This document shows positions 23,588-32,412 of a stretch of DNA of 64,000 nucleotides, piece after piece (positions within the stretch are counted from its first letter, which is position 1; the number at the start of each line of letters is the position of its first letter). Made by a program: the position numbers and the translations under genes. This stretch comes from a virus, in the IMG/VR virus record IMGVR_UViG_3300021964_010186, positions 1-64,000 of that record; one strand, given 5' to 3'. The notes beneath the pieces were generated by a model. That model searched no databases. It was not told the DNA's origin and saw only the letters and a list, made by a program, of their open reading frames with translations.

Positions 23588-23902
23588 ATGGCAACAAAGA
23601 CTAAGAACTTGAAGAAGCCAGCCAAGGCAACTGTTGAACCCAAAGCGGCCGCGCAACCGCAACAGGCACCAGCAGGCACACAGGCTCCACAACCGGATCC
23701 CACTGCACTGTCGATCGGCGACTTGAGGAACCTATCAACCATACTTGACGTGGCATCCACAAGGGGTGCGTTCAAGGCCAACGAGATGGCGGGCGTGGGT
23801 TTCCTATACAACAAACTACAGGCGTTCCTGGCCAAGGTGGCACCGGAGCAGAAACCTGAAGGAACAAAAGCGGAAGCACCAGCGACTGCGGAAGGAAAAT
23901 AA
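23588..23902 (+). CDS. Small Ala/Pro/Lys-rich phage protein
   Basis: 104 residues: a low-complexity Lys/Ala/Pro/Gln N-terminal 40 residues, a compact helical core ('LSIGDLRNLSTILDVASTRG', 'NKLQAFLAKVAPEQ') and an Ala/Glu/Lys tail. It has a strong AGGAG site. The core resembles small proteins of marine T4-like phages from memory, but no function is known to me. A single base separates it from the next gene. Confidence 0.75.
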   Translation: MATKTKNLKKPAKATVEPKAAAQPQQAPAGTQAPQPDPTALSIGDLRNLSTILDVASTRGAFKANEMAGVGFLYNKLQAFLAKVAPEQKPEGTKAEAPATAEGK

Positions 23903-23903
23903 T

Positions 23904-24458
23904 ATGTCAACACTAGTTAATGTGAACGAACAGGCCATGCCAATGGGTGACAACACCGGACAGGCGGGCGATGGACAGACTGGTCCAAAGAGACACTTCA
24001 AACACATCGGAGAGTTGGCGGACCAATCAAAGGCCAAGGTCGTGATAATGTACAGGACTGTGCCAGGGGAACCTGACAATTGCCTGGTGGTGGGAACCAA
24101 GTTCCTGCCAGACATGTACCACAACGCCCTGATGAAGGCCGTGGAGTCAGCGGGTGGACAGGATGCGGACGAGTTCGCGGACTTCGCCAGCAGGCAGACT
24201 TTCCCAGACGGGACAAATATGTTGGCTATGCTACACAATGACAACTACATCAAGAAGTTCAAGACCAAGGAGATCATGGTCACCTACGGCAATGCCGCGG
24301 AGGGCAGGATCCTTTTGAACAAGTTGAACGAAATGATAGCCAAGGAGAAGGGCACCACCGTAAAGGAGATGGCCGCGGATCCTGAAGCGGAAGTCAAAGC
24401 ACCGGCTAAGAAGACTACCAAGAAAGCGGATGCCAAAGCGACAGCCGCCAAAGAATAG
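23904..24458 (+). CDS. Unknown 184-residue phage protein
   Basis: The ATG at 23904 follows the preceding stop by one base; an upstream start in this frame would run through that gene and is rejected. A globular core ('KVVIMYRTVPGEPDNCLVVG', 'FASRQTFPDGTNMLAMLHND') is followed by a Lys/Ala-rich tail. It seems a structured protein with a disordered basic end, perhaps nucleic-acid or virion associated. Function unknown. Confidence 0.78.
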   Translation: MSTLVNVNEQAMPMGDNTGQAGDGQTGPKRHFKHIGELADQSKAKVVIMYRTVPGEPDNCLVVGTKFLPDMYHNALMKAVESAGGQDADEFADFASRQTFPDGTNMLAMLHNDNYIKKFKTKEIMVTYGNAAEGRILLNKLNEMIAKEKGTTVKEMAADPEAEVKAPAKKTTKKADAKATAAKE

Positions 24459-24774
24459 CACTTGGGTACAGTTGACGAAGGAATTCGTCAAGGAATGGCC
24501 GGAGGTACTGGAGGGCTTACACTTCCAGAACATGCCGGTCAAGTACCTGATGTACGTGAACATCATACTCAAGAACAACATCACCATACACTACGACATA
24601 GCCAACGAGCTGAAATCAAAGAAACAGGCCACTATAGCCCGATTCCTCAAGGAGACCATAGAGACGCATTACATGAAAATCAAGACAGTGGATCTTAAGT
24701 TTGACATACCCGCACTGAAACGCGACATGGAGTCACGTACTTCGTTACTGATGGCTAAAACTTTCAAAAAGTAA
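24430..24774 (+). CDS. Unknown 114-residue phage protein, end of the plus-strand block
   Basis: Starts 29 bases inside the previous gene. Mixed helices and strands ('WVQLTKEFVKEWPEVLEGLH', 'LKETIETHYMKIKTVDLKFD'), basic. Its last 30 bases overlap, in opposite orientation, the end of the minus-strand oxidoreductase gene at 24745, marking the switch of coding strand in this genome segment. No family recognised. Confidence 0.72.
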   Translation: MPKRQPPKNSTWVQLTKEFVKEWPEVLEGLHFQNMPVKYLMYVNIILKNNITIHYDIANELKSKKQATIARFLKETIETHYMKIKTVDLKFDIPALKRDMESRTSLLMAKTFKK

Positions 24775-25626
24775 ATCTAGATTTTTTGCGACTTCTACCG
24801 CATTATCAACACCTGTCAGGGGTGTTCTTTTAGAAGTGATACATTCCACAAATTCCTTCAACTCATTACGTAGGGGATTCGATTCTATGTTGAATGTTTT
24901 TATCGTTGGTTCATAGTTCATTCTACCGTCTTGCCATATATCTGTGGTCAGTTTTATTGTCTTTGCTTCTTCATCCCAGAACAACAAACCGTTCTCTCCT
25001 GTAATGGACATGGTTCTGACCTTCTCAGGATAGTACCAACTGAGATTCAATTTCACAGAAACATCGTCGCATAAAAAACTGTATTCTTCTCTATCATTTT
25101 GACTGTTGTCAGAAAAGTTATCTCCTATACAAATAATATTTTCAAATTCGTGATATCCTAACAGGTAGTGAATAATGCTTACATCGTGTGGTGCTAAACT
25201 ATGCAGTGTACCGATCTTTTTCTGATATCTCCCCCAGTTCAATCTATTTGATTCTATGTGCTGTATTTTTCCAATATGTGGTAGTAATTCCTTTAATTTT
25301 TTTACCCTATCGTTATACAAAAATATGTGTCCCACCATCACAGTTTGATAATCTTTGATTTTATTTTTTATGTCTAAGCACTCTCGAGTGGTCAATGCCA
25401 GTGGTTTCTCGACATACAGGTTCTTGCCTCTATCCAACAACTCCATTGTCTGGACATAATGATCCCACGCCGGCGTGGCCAGTATCACGTTGTCGTACTT
25501 TATGTCTTTCAGATCCTTGCCTTCCTTGATGTCTATGATTTCAATCTCTGACACGCTAGGTATTGTTTCCAGTTCTGTCTTGAGTTTGGAACCCCAATAT
25601 CCTGCACCCACCAGACTAACCTGCAT
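24745..25626 (-). CDS. Gfo/Idh/MocA-family sugar oxidoreductase
   Basis: 293 residues. The NAD(P) fold starts at once ('VSLVGAGYWGSKLK') and the family motif EKP is in 'LYVEKPLALTTRE'. 'HSLAPHDVSIIHYLLG' fits the catalytic-domain His region. Such enzymes oxidise or reduce sugar hydroxyls, often on nucleotide sugars, for example making keto sugars for amination. The aminotransferase gene directly upstream (11-base overlap) supports an amino-sugar route. It is the last gene of the long minus-strand operon. Confidence 0.87.
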   Translation of the reverse strand: MQVSLVGAGYWGSKLKTELETIPSVSEIEIIDIKEGKDLKDIKYDNVILATPAWDHYVQTMELLDRGKNLYVEKPLALTTRECLDIKNKIKDYQTVMVGHIFLYNDRVKKLKELLPHIGKIQHIESNRLNWGRYQKKIGTLHSLAPHDVSIIHYLLGYHEFENIICIGDNFSDNSQNDREEYSFLCDDVSVKLNLSWYYPEKVRTMSITGENGLLFWDEEAKTIKLTTDIWQDGRMNYEPTIKTFNIESNPLRNELKEFVECITSKRTPLTGVDNAVEVAKNLDLLFESFSHQ

Positions 25627-26710
25627 AGAACTCCTTTATGCAGTTTATCACATATTGTTGATGGTGCTCGGGCAGTGTGTGATAACAAGGAAGACTCAAT
25701 ATGTTTTCACAGACATATTCCGTCCTGGGCAGATCCGTCCCGTCCTCGAACGCCCTGGTCCTGTGTGTGGGGAACTTGTAGTGTATGTTGGTGGCTATAC
25801 CTTTCCCTTTCAGGAAGGACTGTAATCGGTCCCTTGTGCCCTCTGGGGTCTCGATCACGTAAACGTAATAGGTGTGTTTACCCCATGGGGCCTCTTTCGG
25901 ACACCCTACTATGTCTTCAAGTTGCTCTGTGTATCGCCTACATATTTCTCTTTTCTTGTCTAACCATTCATCAATTTTTTTTAATTTTGTTTGTACTATA
26001 ACCGCCTGGAGATTGTCTATCCTGGCATTGTATCCTACGGTATCGTACTCGAATTTGGTTTTCCTACCATGATCCCTGTACATCCTGACCTTGTCTATTA
26101 GTGCCTTGTTACCTGTGACAGCACCAGCGTCTCCCATAGCGCCTAGGTTCTTGACCGGGTTGAAACTGAAACAGGTCAGGTCCACCAGACCGCCAACTTT
26201 CTTCCCTTTGTACTCCGAGCCGAAACTCTGTGCGGCATCCTCTATCACGAACAGGTTCCATTCCGCGGCGAACTCCTTGATCTTATCTATGTCGGGTGTC
26301 TGTCCATACAGGTCTACGAATAATACCGCTTTCATCCTGCCGGTGTAGATTAACTGTTCTGTGTTCAAGTGATAGAACTCATCTATGTCTATGAAACGCG
26401 GTATGGCACCCACGTTCACTATGGCCTCCGTTGTTGACACGAATGTGTGTCCCACTGTCAGCACTTCGTTTCCCGGTCCAATGCCTAATGCCTTTAGGGC
26501 ACAGACCAATGCGTTCGTGCCTGAACCTATGCTGGCACAGTCCTCCGCGCCTGTGTAATCACATATAGACTTTTCAAAGTTGTCCACAGTGCTTCCTGTA
26601 ATGAAATCGGATCTGGTTATTATGTCCGCTATCGCAGAATCTATCTCTGTCTTCAATTCCTCATATTGAGGATATAGATCAACGAACGGTATCTTTATAT
26701 TTTGATTCAT
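25616..26710 (-). CDS. DegT/DnrJ/EryC1-family PLP aminotransferase
   Basis: 364 residues with the family fold: 'FITGSTVDNFEKSICDYTGA', 'SGTNALVCALKALGIG', 'VIEDAAQSFGSEYKGKKVG' and the PLP lysine K187 in 'FSFNPVKNLGAMGDAGAV'. It transfers an amino group to a keto sugar on a nucleotide carrier. With the oxidoreductase it forms the usual pair for an amino sugar. It overlaps both neighbours. Confidence 0.93.
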   Translation of the reverse strand: MNQNIKIPFVDLYPQYEELKTEIDSAIADIITRSDFITGSTVDNFEKSICDYTGAEDCASIGSGTNALVCALKALGIGPGNEVLTVGHTFVSTTEAIVNVGAIPRFIDIDEFYHLNTEQLIYTGRMKAVLFVDLYGQTPDIDKIKEFAAEWNLFVIEDAAQSFGSEYKGKKVGGLVDLTCFSFNPVKNLGAMGDAGAVTGNKALIDKVRMYRDHGRKTKFEYDTVGYNARIDNLQAVIVQTKLKKIDEWLDKKREICRRYTEQLEDIVGCPKEAPWGKHTYYVYVIETPEGTRDRLQSFLKGKGIATNIHYKFPTHRTRAFEDGTDLPRTEYVCENILSLPCYHTLPEHHQQYVINCIKEFYAG

Positions 26711-28007
26711 AATATTTCTTTAACCATTCAAAGTCGTATGATAACATAAGTTGTTTATTATCACTACCGTGTGTTTGGTAATATTCCTGGGCATCCTTTG
26801 ATCCTTTGAGACACCACTCAGCATTCTCGCCTTCTCCCACTGTGAGCCATTTTTTCAGTCTGTGGTTGTTCTCCACTGTTGGTTTGCCCTGCAGAAGTTT
26901 GATAACTTCCCTGAAAGCGGTCCTCCAAGCCAACCATGGCGTCTCATTGAAATGATTAATAGCGGACAGTATGGGTATCCAATCATGTGGTGCTGATAGA
27001 GTAAAGTCCAATCCCGGTCTAGTGGTTTCCATCACTAACTTTTTATTGTATAATAGCACCGCTCCATGGCCATATTCCAAGCCGTTGACGGGATTTTTAC
27101 AATTAAAAATATAATGACAGGGATTCTTCATCCTGTCGGGCTGGAAGTCAAAGTTGAAGGTATCCACTATCTCCAGTTTTGGAAACACAGCAAAGAAGTA
27201 ATCAGTATCACTCATGGCGGCCGCAGTCATGTAAGCCAGTGTTTGTCCTTGGATGCCTTTGCTCCACTTGGCTCTTGGATATTTTAATTTGAGTTCATTG
27301 AATCTTTTCTCTGCACTGGGTTCGTCATAAGATATGAATATGATGTCCATGGGTTTCACATCATAATCAAGATCAAAATGCACACTGCGATCGATGTCAT
27401 AAAATTGTTTTAGATCGTCTCTGTGGGGGACCAACATTATGTCTTTTGTTTCACCCCAAGAATAAATTTTTTCATCCTCCCAGAAACTGGGATAGAAGTT
27501 TGGGACATCGAGATTTGTAAGATCCTTGTTGATCATCCATGTGTAGAAGTTGGTGGAACTCACATAAGATTCGTAAGGATCCTTGAGTTTGAAATAGGTC
27601 CTTGGCAAGGGTCTTTGGTACAGGGTAGGATTTGCGTGATAATTTATGTCTCGATAATCTCTCAAGAAATTTATGTCGTTCATCTGCTCTTTGAACTTCC
27701 GTGTGGGTATCAACAGCACGTTGCCTTCCTTGTTGAGACCTCCCATGGGATGGGTCGTGTACCAAACGTGTATCTGCTCACGTTCATGCTGTTCTGGTAT
27801 GAAATCCAGATCTATGTCGTCCAGTTTGACGAAATTGGAGAAAAACCAGAAATACTCCGTTTTCACATCGTCGACCACCGCTTTTAAAACTTCAAAATAA
27901 CTTCCGATGAAAGGGACTACCCTGGTGTTTGCTAGGGGTGACTGTATGTGAACGGTGTTTTTAAATCTTACCTGTATACTGTCGAATCCAGTCATAGTAA
28001 CTTTCAA
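26679..28007 (-). CDS. Glycosyltransferase-like phage protein (GT-A-like, two-part)
   Basis: 442 residues. The second half ('DIIFISYDEPSAEKRFNEL', 'YPRAKWSKGIQG', 'TDYFFAVFPKLEIVDT', 'NPVNGLEYGHGAVLLYN') is clearly related to the protein at 40550-41449 ('DFVYISFREPNKEQNW', 'TDFFISVDGDNIID', 'NGLVYGNGGLVGW'), where the metal-binding DGD is kept; here that position reads FPK, so metal binding may be lost. The N-terminal half may be a second, diverged copy of the domain. The sugar transferred is unknown. It overlaps the epimerase by 47 bases. Confidence 0.65.
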   Translation of the reverse strand: MKVTMTGFDSIQVRFKNTVHIQSPLANTRVVPFIGSYFEVLKAVVDDVKTEYFWFFSNFVKLDDIDLDFIPEQHEREQIHVWYTTHPMGGLNKEGNVLLIPTRKFKEQMNDINFLRDYRDINYHANPTLYQRPLPRTYFKLKDPYESYVSSTNFYTWMINKDLTNLDVPNFYPSFWEDEKIYSWGETKDIMLVPHRDDLKQFYDIDRSVHFDLDYDVKPMDIIFISYDEPSAEKRFNELKLKYPRAKWSKGIQGQTLAYMTAAAMSDTDYFFAVFPKLEIVDTFNFDFQPDRMKNPCHYIFNCKNPVNGLEYGHGAVLLYNKKLVMETTRPGLDFTLSAPHDWIPILSAINHFNETPWLAWRTAFREVIKLLQGKPTVENNHRLKKWLTVGEGENAEWCLKGSKDAQEYYQTHGSDNKQLMLSYDFEWLKKYYESKYKDTVR

Positions 28008-28920
28008 GTCCCTGTCTCAATGAAAACTGTGGTTGATAATCTAGGAGATCCTTGGCCCTAGTTATGTCTAGTGTGCCCCTCATTGGATAAAGTTTCTGCA
28101 TTCCGATGTCCTTGATCTCAGAGTTACTGCCCGTGATGTCGATTATCGTCTCGGCGAGTGTCCTCAAACTGGTCGCGTTGCCCGCCGTTATGTTGAAACT
28201 GGTGTTTGCCACCTCAGAATTGGCCGCTTTGATTATGCCGTAGGCGGCATCCTGCCTGTAAGTGAAATCAACCTTGTTTTCACCGTTGTGTAAGGTTATC
28301 TGTTCGCCCTTCATCGCCTTCGCGAAAAACTTGGAAACAACCCTGTCTGGTAGATCTCCCGGACCATACACTCCACTGGGCCTCACTATCACGTAATTCA
28401 ACCCATCCCTCTGTGCGAACAACTTGGTCATCCTCTCTCCCGTCAGTTTGGCCTCACCATAGATGTTCGTGGGCTTGGTTGTGGAATCCTCCCGTGTACC
28501 ATCCTTAAAATCTCCATACACCATGCTACTGCTGATGTAAACAAATTTTTTTGTTCCAAATTTAGATGCGTGCCAGAGTAGATTGGTCGTTGTGTCTATC
28601 ACCTTTGGGATACCCAGCATCGGATTCTCGTCGACTATTTTTGCCCTCGGGTAAGTAGCAAGGTGTATCACTATGTCGGGTTTTGATCTGAATGCTCTCA
28701 GACAGATGTCTTTTTCTAGTATGTCTCCTTTTATTATGCTTACCTTTCCATTGTCCCAATTCCTGGTCCTCCAGGCTATCAATTTATTCAGGTCTATCGT
28801 CGAAATGATATCATACGTGTCTATGTTGTCAACACATATGACATTGTGTCCGTCATTAGTTAATTTTTCAATTATTTTACTTCCTATGAATCCTAACCCA
28901 CCTGTTATTAAATATTTCAT
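27961..28920 (-). CDS. NAD-dependent sugar epimerase/dehydratase
   Basis: 319 residues from the ATG at 28920. NAD site 'YLITGGLGFIGSKII', 'VYISSSMVYGDF', catalytic YGEAK, and 'VRPSGVYGPGDLPDRV' place it in the extended short-chain dehydrogenase family acting on nucleotide sugars. The substrate cannot be read from the sequence. It starts on the last base of the lipoprotein stop codon (TGATG) and is part of the amino-sugar group with the genes at 24745 and 25616. Confidence 0.9.
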   Translation of the reverse strand: MKYLITGGLGFIGSKIIEKLTNDGHNVICVDNIDTYDIISTIDLNKLIAWRTRNWDNGKVSIIKGDILEKDICLRAFRSKPDIVIHLATYPRAKIVDENPMLGIPKVIDTTTNLLWHASKFGTKKFVYISSSMVYGDFKDGTREDSTTKPTNIYGEAKLTGERMTKLFAQRDGLNYVIVRPSGVYGPGDLPDRVVSKFFAKAMKGEQITLHNGENKVDFTYRQDAAYGIIKAANSEVANTSFNITAGNATSLRTLAETIIDITGSNSEIKDIGMQKLYPMRGTLDITRAKDLLDYQPQFSLRQGLESYYDWIRQYTGKI

Positions 28921-29069
28921 CAAAATTCCTTCTTTATTCCCACTGTTGGATTTTCAATACAACTGTCTTTGATCTCTTTCATAGTCTCCTTGTTGAGATC
29001 CACATTACAGCTCGCATTGGGTTTGATCCCGCAACCTACCATCAATAATAACACAATTAGGTATCTCAT
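28920..29069 (-). CDS. 49-residue predicted lipoprotein
   Basis: A short gene that fills the gap between the carbamoyltransferase and the epimerase, overlapping both (ATGA at its start, TGATG at its end). The product begins with a signal 'MRYLIVLLLMVGC' that has a lipobox-like MVGC, with Cys13 as the lipidation site, followed by a short hydrophilic part with two more Cys. It would be anchored in a host membrane. A possible role is superinfection exclusion, as for other small phage lipoproteins, but this is inference. Confidence 0.62.
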   Translation of the reverse strand: MRYLIVLLLMVGCGIKPNASCNVDLNKETMKEIKDSCIENPTVGIKKEF

Positions 29070-30538
29070 CCTAGTACTTTGACTCCATAACGGTTGGTAA
29101 ATGCTCGACCATCCTCCCTGTCATTGACTATAGGTTGACCTTTAATGTTTAGACTGGTGTTTAGGAGTATGGGGCAACCCGTCTGTTTTTTCCATTCTGT
29201 GAGCAGTGCGTGGAACCCTGGATTGTCCGTCTTACGCACCGTTTGAACCCTACTTGTAGAATCATGGTGTATGATAGCAGGAAACTCTTTACCATGCGTA
29301 CACGCCGCTGTAAATTGCATATAAGGGGTGTTTTTGACTGCTTTAGGCAGGGTGAAATACTGGTCTACATCCTCCTCTAGTATGGCTGGTGCAAACGGTC
29401 TGAACTGCTGTCTCTTCTTGATGCTGTTTACCAAATCCTTGATGTCATCACCCCTTGGATCTGCTAGTAATGATCTATTACCAAGCGCCCTTGGTCCGAA
29501 CTCCGCCCTACCACTGGCCACTCCCACCATCCGGTTTTCCTTTAGTTCCTTGATCAGTGCGTCCACAGGATACTCTCCATCTATGTTGTGTCCCAGGAAT
29601 GGGTGTTGCCAGTTCAGTCTCTTCTGCTCATGCGCGGCTATACAGCCCAGGCTCGATCCCGCGTCTCCAGGGTTGGGTATGATCCAGATGCTGTCGAACA
29701 GTCCCATGTCGGCCAGCACACGATTGGCGGCGCAGTTGAGCGCGACCCCGCCAGCGTACACCAGGTTCCTACTACCGTACTTGGATGCCCTAGACCACAG
29801 GTCCGCGAGGCACTCCTCCGTGACTGCCTGTATCGAGGCCGCGATGTCCATGACATCTGCGTTTGGTTCCCAATCGCTCAATCCACGGTGTAGGTTCTGT
29901 TTGAGTTTGAAGGGGGATTGATGCACGAAGTCGTCGTAGATCTGTTGCTTGTACTTGGGCGTTCCATACGCGGCCATGCCCATCAGAATGTATTCTTCCT
30001 CCGCTGGCTTTAACCCACAACGATGTGTGAACGCGGAATACAGTATGCCTATGCTGTGTGGATACCTTATGGTCTCTTTCCTGTGTATCCAACATTTGTC
30101 GCCCACTGATATCGAAACCGTGTCCCACTCACCTATGGCGTCCACCGTCAGTATGGTGGCACCCTCGTCCACGAACGGAGACGTGAAGTAGCCCGCCGCC
30201 GCGTGTGAGTCGTGGTGCTTTACGTACTCGTCTATCTTTATACCGAAGTGGTCCAAGTGCCACTGTGGCATCTCGGTGTAGCTCAGCGCCAGCCCGTACT
30301 GTCCAGCGTAGAACTGTCGGGTCTTCTTGAGCAGTGGCTTCTCGTAGTACACCACCTTGTCGAAGGGACCAAAGGTGTAGGCCTCGTCCACTATCCGCTG
30401 GTTGAGGTAGTGATCGTTCTTGACCTTGCTGTAACGCTCCGCGTGTGCGGCCCACAGGATCTCACCTATGCCCGAGCCGTAGTCCACCACCGCCATGGCG
30501 GCATCGTGATTCATGCAGTTGATCCCTAGTATCCTCAT
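29066..30538 (-). CDS. Carbamoyltransferase, NodU/CmcH family
   Basis: 490 residues, a little shorter than the usual 550-600. Start 'RILGINCMNHDAAMAVVDYG' and 'VKHHDSHAAAGYFTSPF' are the N-terminal metal/His motifs; 'GVALNCAANRVLAD' and 'GRAEFGPRALGNRSLLADPR' are the hallmark of the TsaD/YrdC-like part. It transfers a carbamoyl group to a hydroxyl, as in nodulation factors and antibiotics. In this operon the acceptor is probably a sugar. It overlaps the kinase-like gene by four bases. Confidence 0.92.
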   Translation of the reverse strand: MRILGINCMNHDAAMAVVDYGSGIGEILWAAHAERYSKVKNDHYLNQRIVDEAYTFGPFDKVVYYEKPLLKKTRQFYAGQYGLALSYTEMPQWHLDHFGIKIDEYVKHHDSHAAAGYFTSPFVDEGATILTVDAIGEWDTVSISVGDKCWIHRKETIRYPHSIGILYSAFTHRCGLKPAEEEYILMGMAAYGTPKYKQQIYDDFVHQSPFKLKQNLHRGLSDWEPNADVMDIAASIQAVTEECLADLWSRASKYGSRNLVYAGGVALNCAANRVLADMGLFDSIWIIPNPGDAGSSLGCIAAHEQKRLNWQHPFLGHNIDGEYPVDALIKELKENRMVGVASGRAEFGPRALGNRSLLADPRGDDIKDLVNSIKKRQQFRPFAPAILEEDVDQYFTLPKAVKNTPYMQFTAACTHGKEFPAIIHHDSTSRVQTVRKTDNPGFHALLTEWKKQTGCPILLNTSLNIKGQPIVNDREDGRAFTNRYGVKVLG

Positions 30539-30948
30539 TTCCTATCTCTTATATCTTGCATTATTAGAAAGGCCCACATGTCTGCTTCTTTGTGTGTGAC
30601 TCTAAAATCGTATTTTTTAGGTTCCTCGAACATCTTGTTTGTATCATCGAACCTTCCTTCTTTGATCGTGTCCATCCATACAGTGTAGTCTGCCTTGAAC
30701 TGTGATCTGGTCTCTTCCGTTGGGCACACGAAATCCGCCACCACGTTCCTTCCCCTGTCTACCGCTTCTTCTGCCATGGTCCACATACGCAGTGATTGTC
30801 TACGCCTGCCTTTATCTGAGAAGTCCCAGTCATCACACTGCTTCCTCACCTCGTCAGCGTTCAACCAGACCGCATTCATCCTCTGTGAGATTATCCTCGC
30901 CAGCGTGGTCTTTCCAGAACCCGGTAGTCCCATTATCAGTATCTTCAT
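30535..30948 (-). CDS. APS-kinase-like P-loop kinase
   Basis: 137 residues from the ATG at 30948, chosen because it begins the Walker A strand (GLPGSGKTT, 7-15) and overlaps the previous stop. 'VWLNADEVRKQCDDWDFSD' and 'GRNVVADFVCPTEETRSQF' match adenylylsulfate kinase (CysC), which makes PAPS, the sulfate donor. It is shorter than CysC (about 200), so the substrate could differ. Sulfotransferase-like genes at 12263 and 14351 would be consistent with PAPS use. Flanked by a carbamoyltransferase and a GNAT-like gene. Confidence 0.8.
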   Translation of the reverse strand: MKILIMGLPGSGKTTLARIISQRMNAVWLNADEVRKQCDDWDFSDKGRRRQSLRMWTMAEEAVDRGRNVVADFVCPTEETRSQFKADYTVWMDTIKEGRFDDTNKMFEEPKKYDFRVTHKEADMWAFLIMQDIRDRK

Positions 30949-31508
30949 GCCATCCTCAAAAATTTCTTGGTCCTGTTCAGGTACTCCCGCCACTGTTCCA
31001 GCGTGATGTCGTATTCGAAGTTCTGTGTGGTCTCATTCCGTCTCAGCAGTTTGGCACCGTTCTTGACGTGGAACCGTTCCGCCATCTCCGTGAGTGGAGA
31101 TAGTGTCACCAACCTGTCTATGTGGTGTTCACCCCTGTATTTCTTGTACACCTCGTTCAGTATGTGCTTGCCACCGCCCCGCTTACGTGCCCACACCGTG
31201 TAGGCCACCGCTATCCTGCCCACTATACTTGCCCTGTGGATCGCTTGGTTTGTGGCGTCCTGGCTCATGAGATCCATCTCCTCCACGGAGCGTGGCACCT
31301 CGTTGGTGAAGGCCAAACATATGATCGCGGCCGTGTCGCCCTCCTCATCCTTGAGTCCCAGCATCTTCCTGCCATGCGACCTACGGAACTCCACGGTGAG
31401 TTCGGGTCTAACCGGATCTTCTGAAACGTCTATATCATTCAACTCAACGAGATCAAATCGTGGATCTCGCTTGAACAGATCTTTGATTTTCTGTTTTATC
31501 TTTTCCAT
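30945..31508 (-). CDS. GNAT-like acyltransferase fold protein
   Basis: 187 residues. The central part ('TAAIICLAFTNEVP', 'IVGRIAVAYTVWARKRGGGK', 'RLVTLSPLTEMAERFHVKNG') looks like a GNAT-type acyl-CoA binding core, with 'NFEYDI' near the end. The N-terminus is basic ('MEKIKQKIKDLFKRDPRFD'). The acceptor is unknown; an amino sugar made by the genes downstream is a reasonable guess. It overlaps the kinase gene by an ATGA. Confidence 0.6.
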   Translation of the reverse strand: MEKIKQKIKDLFKRDPRFDLVELNDIDVSEDPVRPELTVEFRRSHGRKMLGLKDEEGDTAAIICLAFTNEVPRSVEEMDLMSQDATNQAIHRASIVGRIAVAYTVWARKRGGGKHILNEVYKKYRGEHHIDRLVTLSPLTEMAERFHVKNGAKLLRRNETTQNFEYDITLEQWREYLNRTKKFLRMA

Positions 31509-31511
31509 CTA

Positions 31512-31616
31512 TTACTTGTATATGAACGGGTCCTTCTTCTTGAGTTCCTTCAGTCTCTTCCTGTACTGTATCTCTTCTCTGATCTTGTACCAGAGACGTT
31601 TTATCCATCTTATCAT
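31512..31616 (-). CDS. 34-residue basic peptide
   Basis: A very short gene that fills the gap between 31508 and 31627, with GGAGAG upstream of its ATG. The product is strongly basic and aromatic ('MIRWIKRLWYKIREEIQYRK' ending 'DPFIYK'), an amphipathic helix that could lie on a membrane or bind nucleic acid. Only the ribosome binding site and the tight fit support it. Confidence 0.5.
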   Translation of the reverse strand: MIRWIKRLWYKIREEIQYRKRLKELKKKDPFIYK

Positions 31617-31626
31617 TTTTTCTCTC

Positions 31627-32412
31627 CTATATCAGTTTATTAAAGGTTGGTAACATCAATTGTACAGCATCCGCATGCGCTTGGTCAAGTGGATGTGTGG
31701 TGCCACGCGGGTAATCATTGAGCAGTGCCCATTGGTTAAAACCCATACAACGTTCGCCGAAGAAGAACCACTTGGAGAGATCCATCTCCGAGTGCAGGGC
31801 ATTCATGAAAGGATCCTTATTTTTGTGGTGGGTGAATTCTTGGTAAAAAAGACTGTTGTCCGCTAAGGTGAACATGTATGGAATATTCTTCTTCTCCAAG
31901 ATGTTCTGCAACCACGTGATGCTCTTCCAACTGAGGTATATCTCGTGGTATTGGCTGGCCGCGTATTTGTATATGGCCTCCGCAAAGTCTCGTACACCGG
32001 TTTCTTTAAAGAGTTCTTTCCTCACACGCCATTGCTCTTGCTGTGTCTCCGATCCCTGCATGGTCCTCAATGCCTCCTCGTTGCCGGCATTGGTGTCCCA
32101 TGGGGAGATGGATGCCCATCGGGTATCTTCCAGCACCTTGTGTCTGGGCATGGCCCAGTCATACCTGGAGAGGAGACTCCACATAACCACCACGCATTCC
32201 ACATCGGTGTTGTTGGCCACCGCGTTGAACACACGCCTCGCTATGGCTTGATTGCCCAGACCTCCAAACGCCGTGCACAGGTATTCGTGTCCTGATTCAC
32301 TGGAAAGTCCGTGCGCCCAGGTCTTCTTGGATGGTGTCTTTCCATCCACATCGTCGCTCAGCTCGTTGCCAAGTGTGAAACTGCATCCGCCCGCTATCAA
32401 TTTCTTAGTCAT
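31627..32412 (-). CDS. SGNH-like hydrolase
   Basis: 261 residues with block I 'IAGGCSFTLGNELSDD', block II 'AFGGLGNQAIARR' and a terminal 'THPLDQAHADAVQ' that supplies the Asp/His pair. It is likely an esterase or acyltransferase on a glycan. It overlaps the radical SAM gene at 32405 by eight bases. Related by layout to the genes at 11367 and 37602, though sequence identity outside the motifs is low by eye. Confidence 0.7.
   Translation of the reverse strand: MTKKLIAGGCSFTLGNELSDDVDGKTPSKKTWAHGLSSESGHEYLCTAFGGLGNQAIARRVFNAVANNTDVECVVVMWSLLSRYDWAMPRHKVLEDTRWASISPWDTNAGNEEALRTMQGSETQQEQWRVRKELFKETGVRDFAEAIYKYAASQYHEIYLSWKSITWLQNILEKKNIPYMFTLADNSLFYQEFTHHKNKDPFMNALHSEMDLSKWFFFGERCMGFNQWALLNDYPRGTTHPLDQAHADAVQLMLPTFNKLI

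Noticed and set aside
29328-29921. 197-residue plus-strand frame opposite the carbamoyltransferase
   Set aside because: The minus-strand frame has strong family motifs; the antisense frame shows none.
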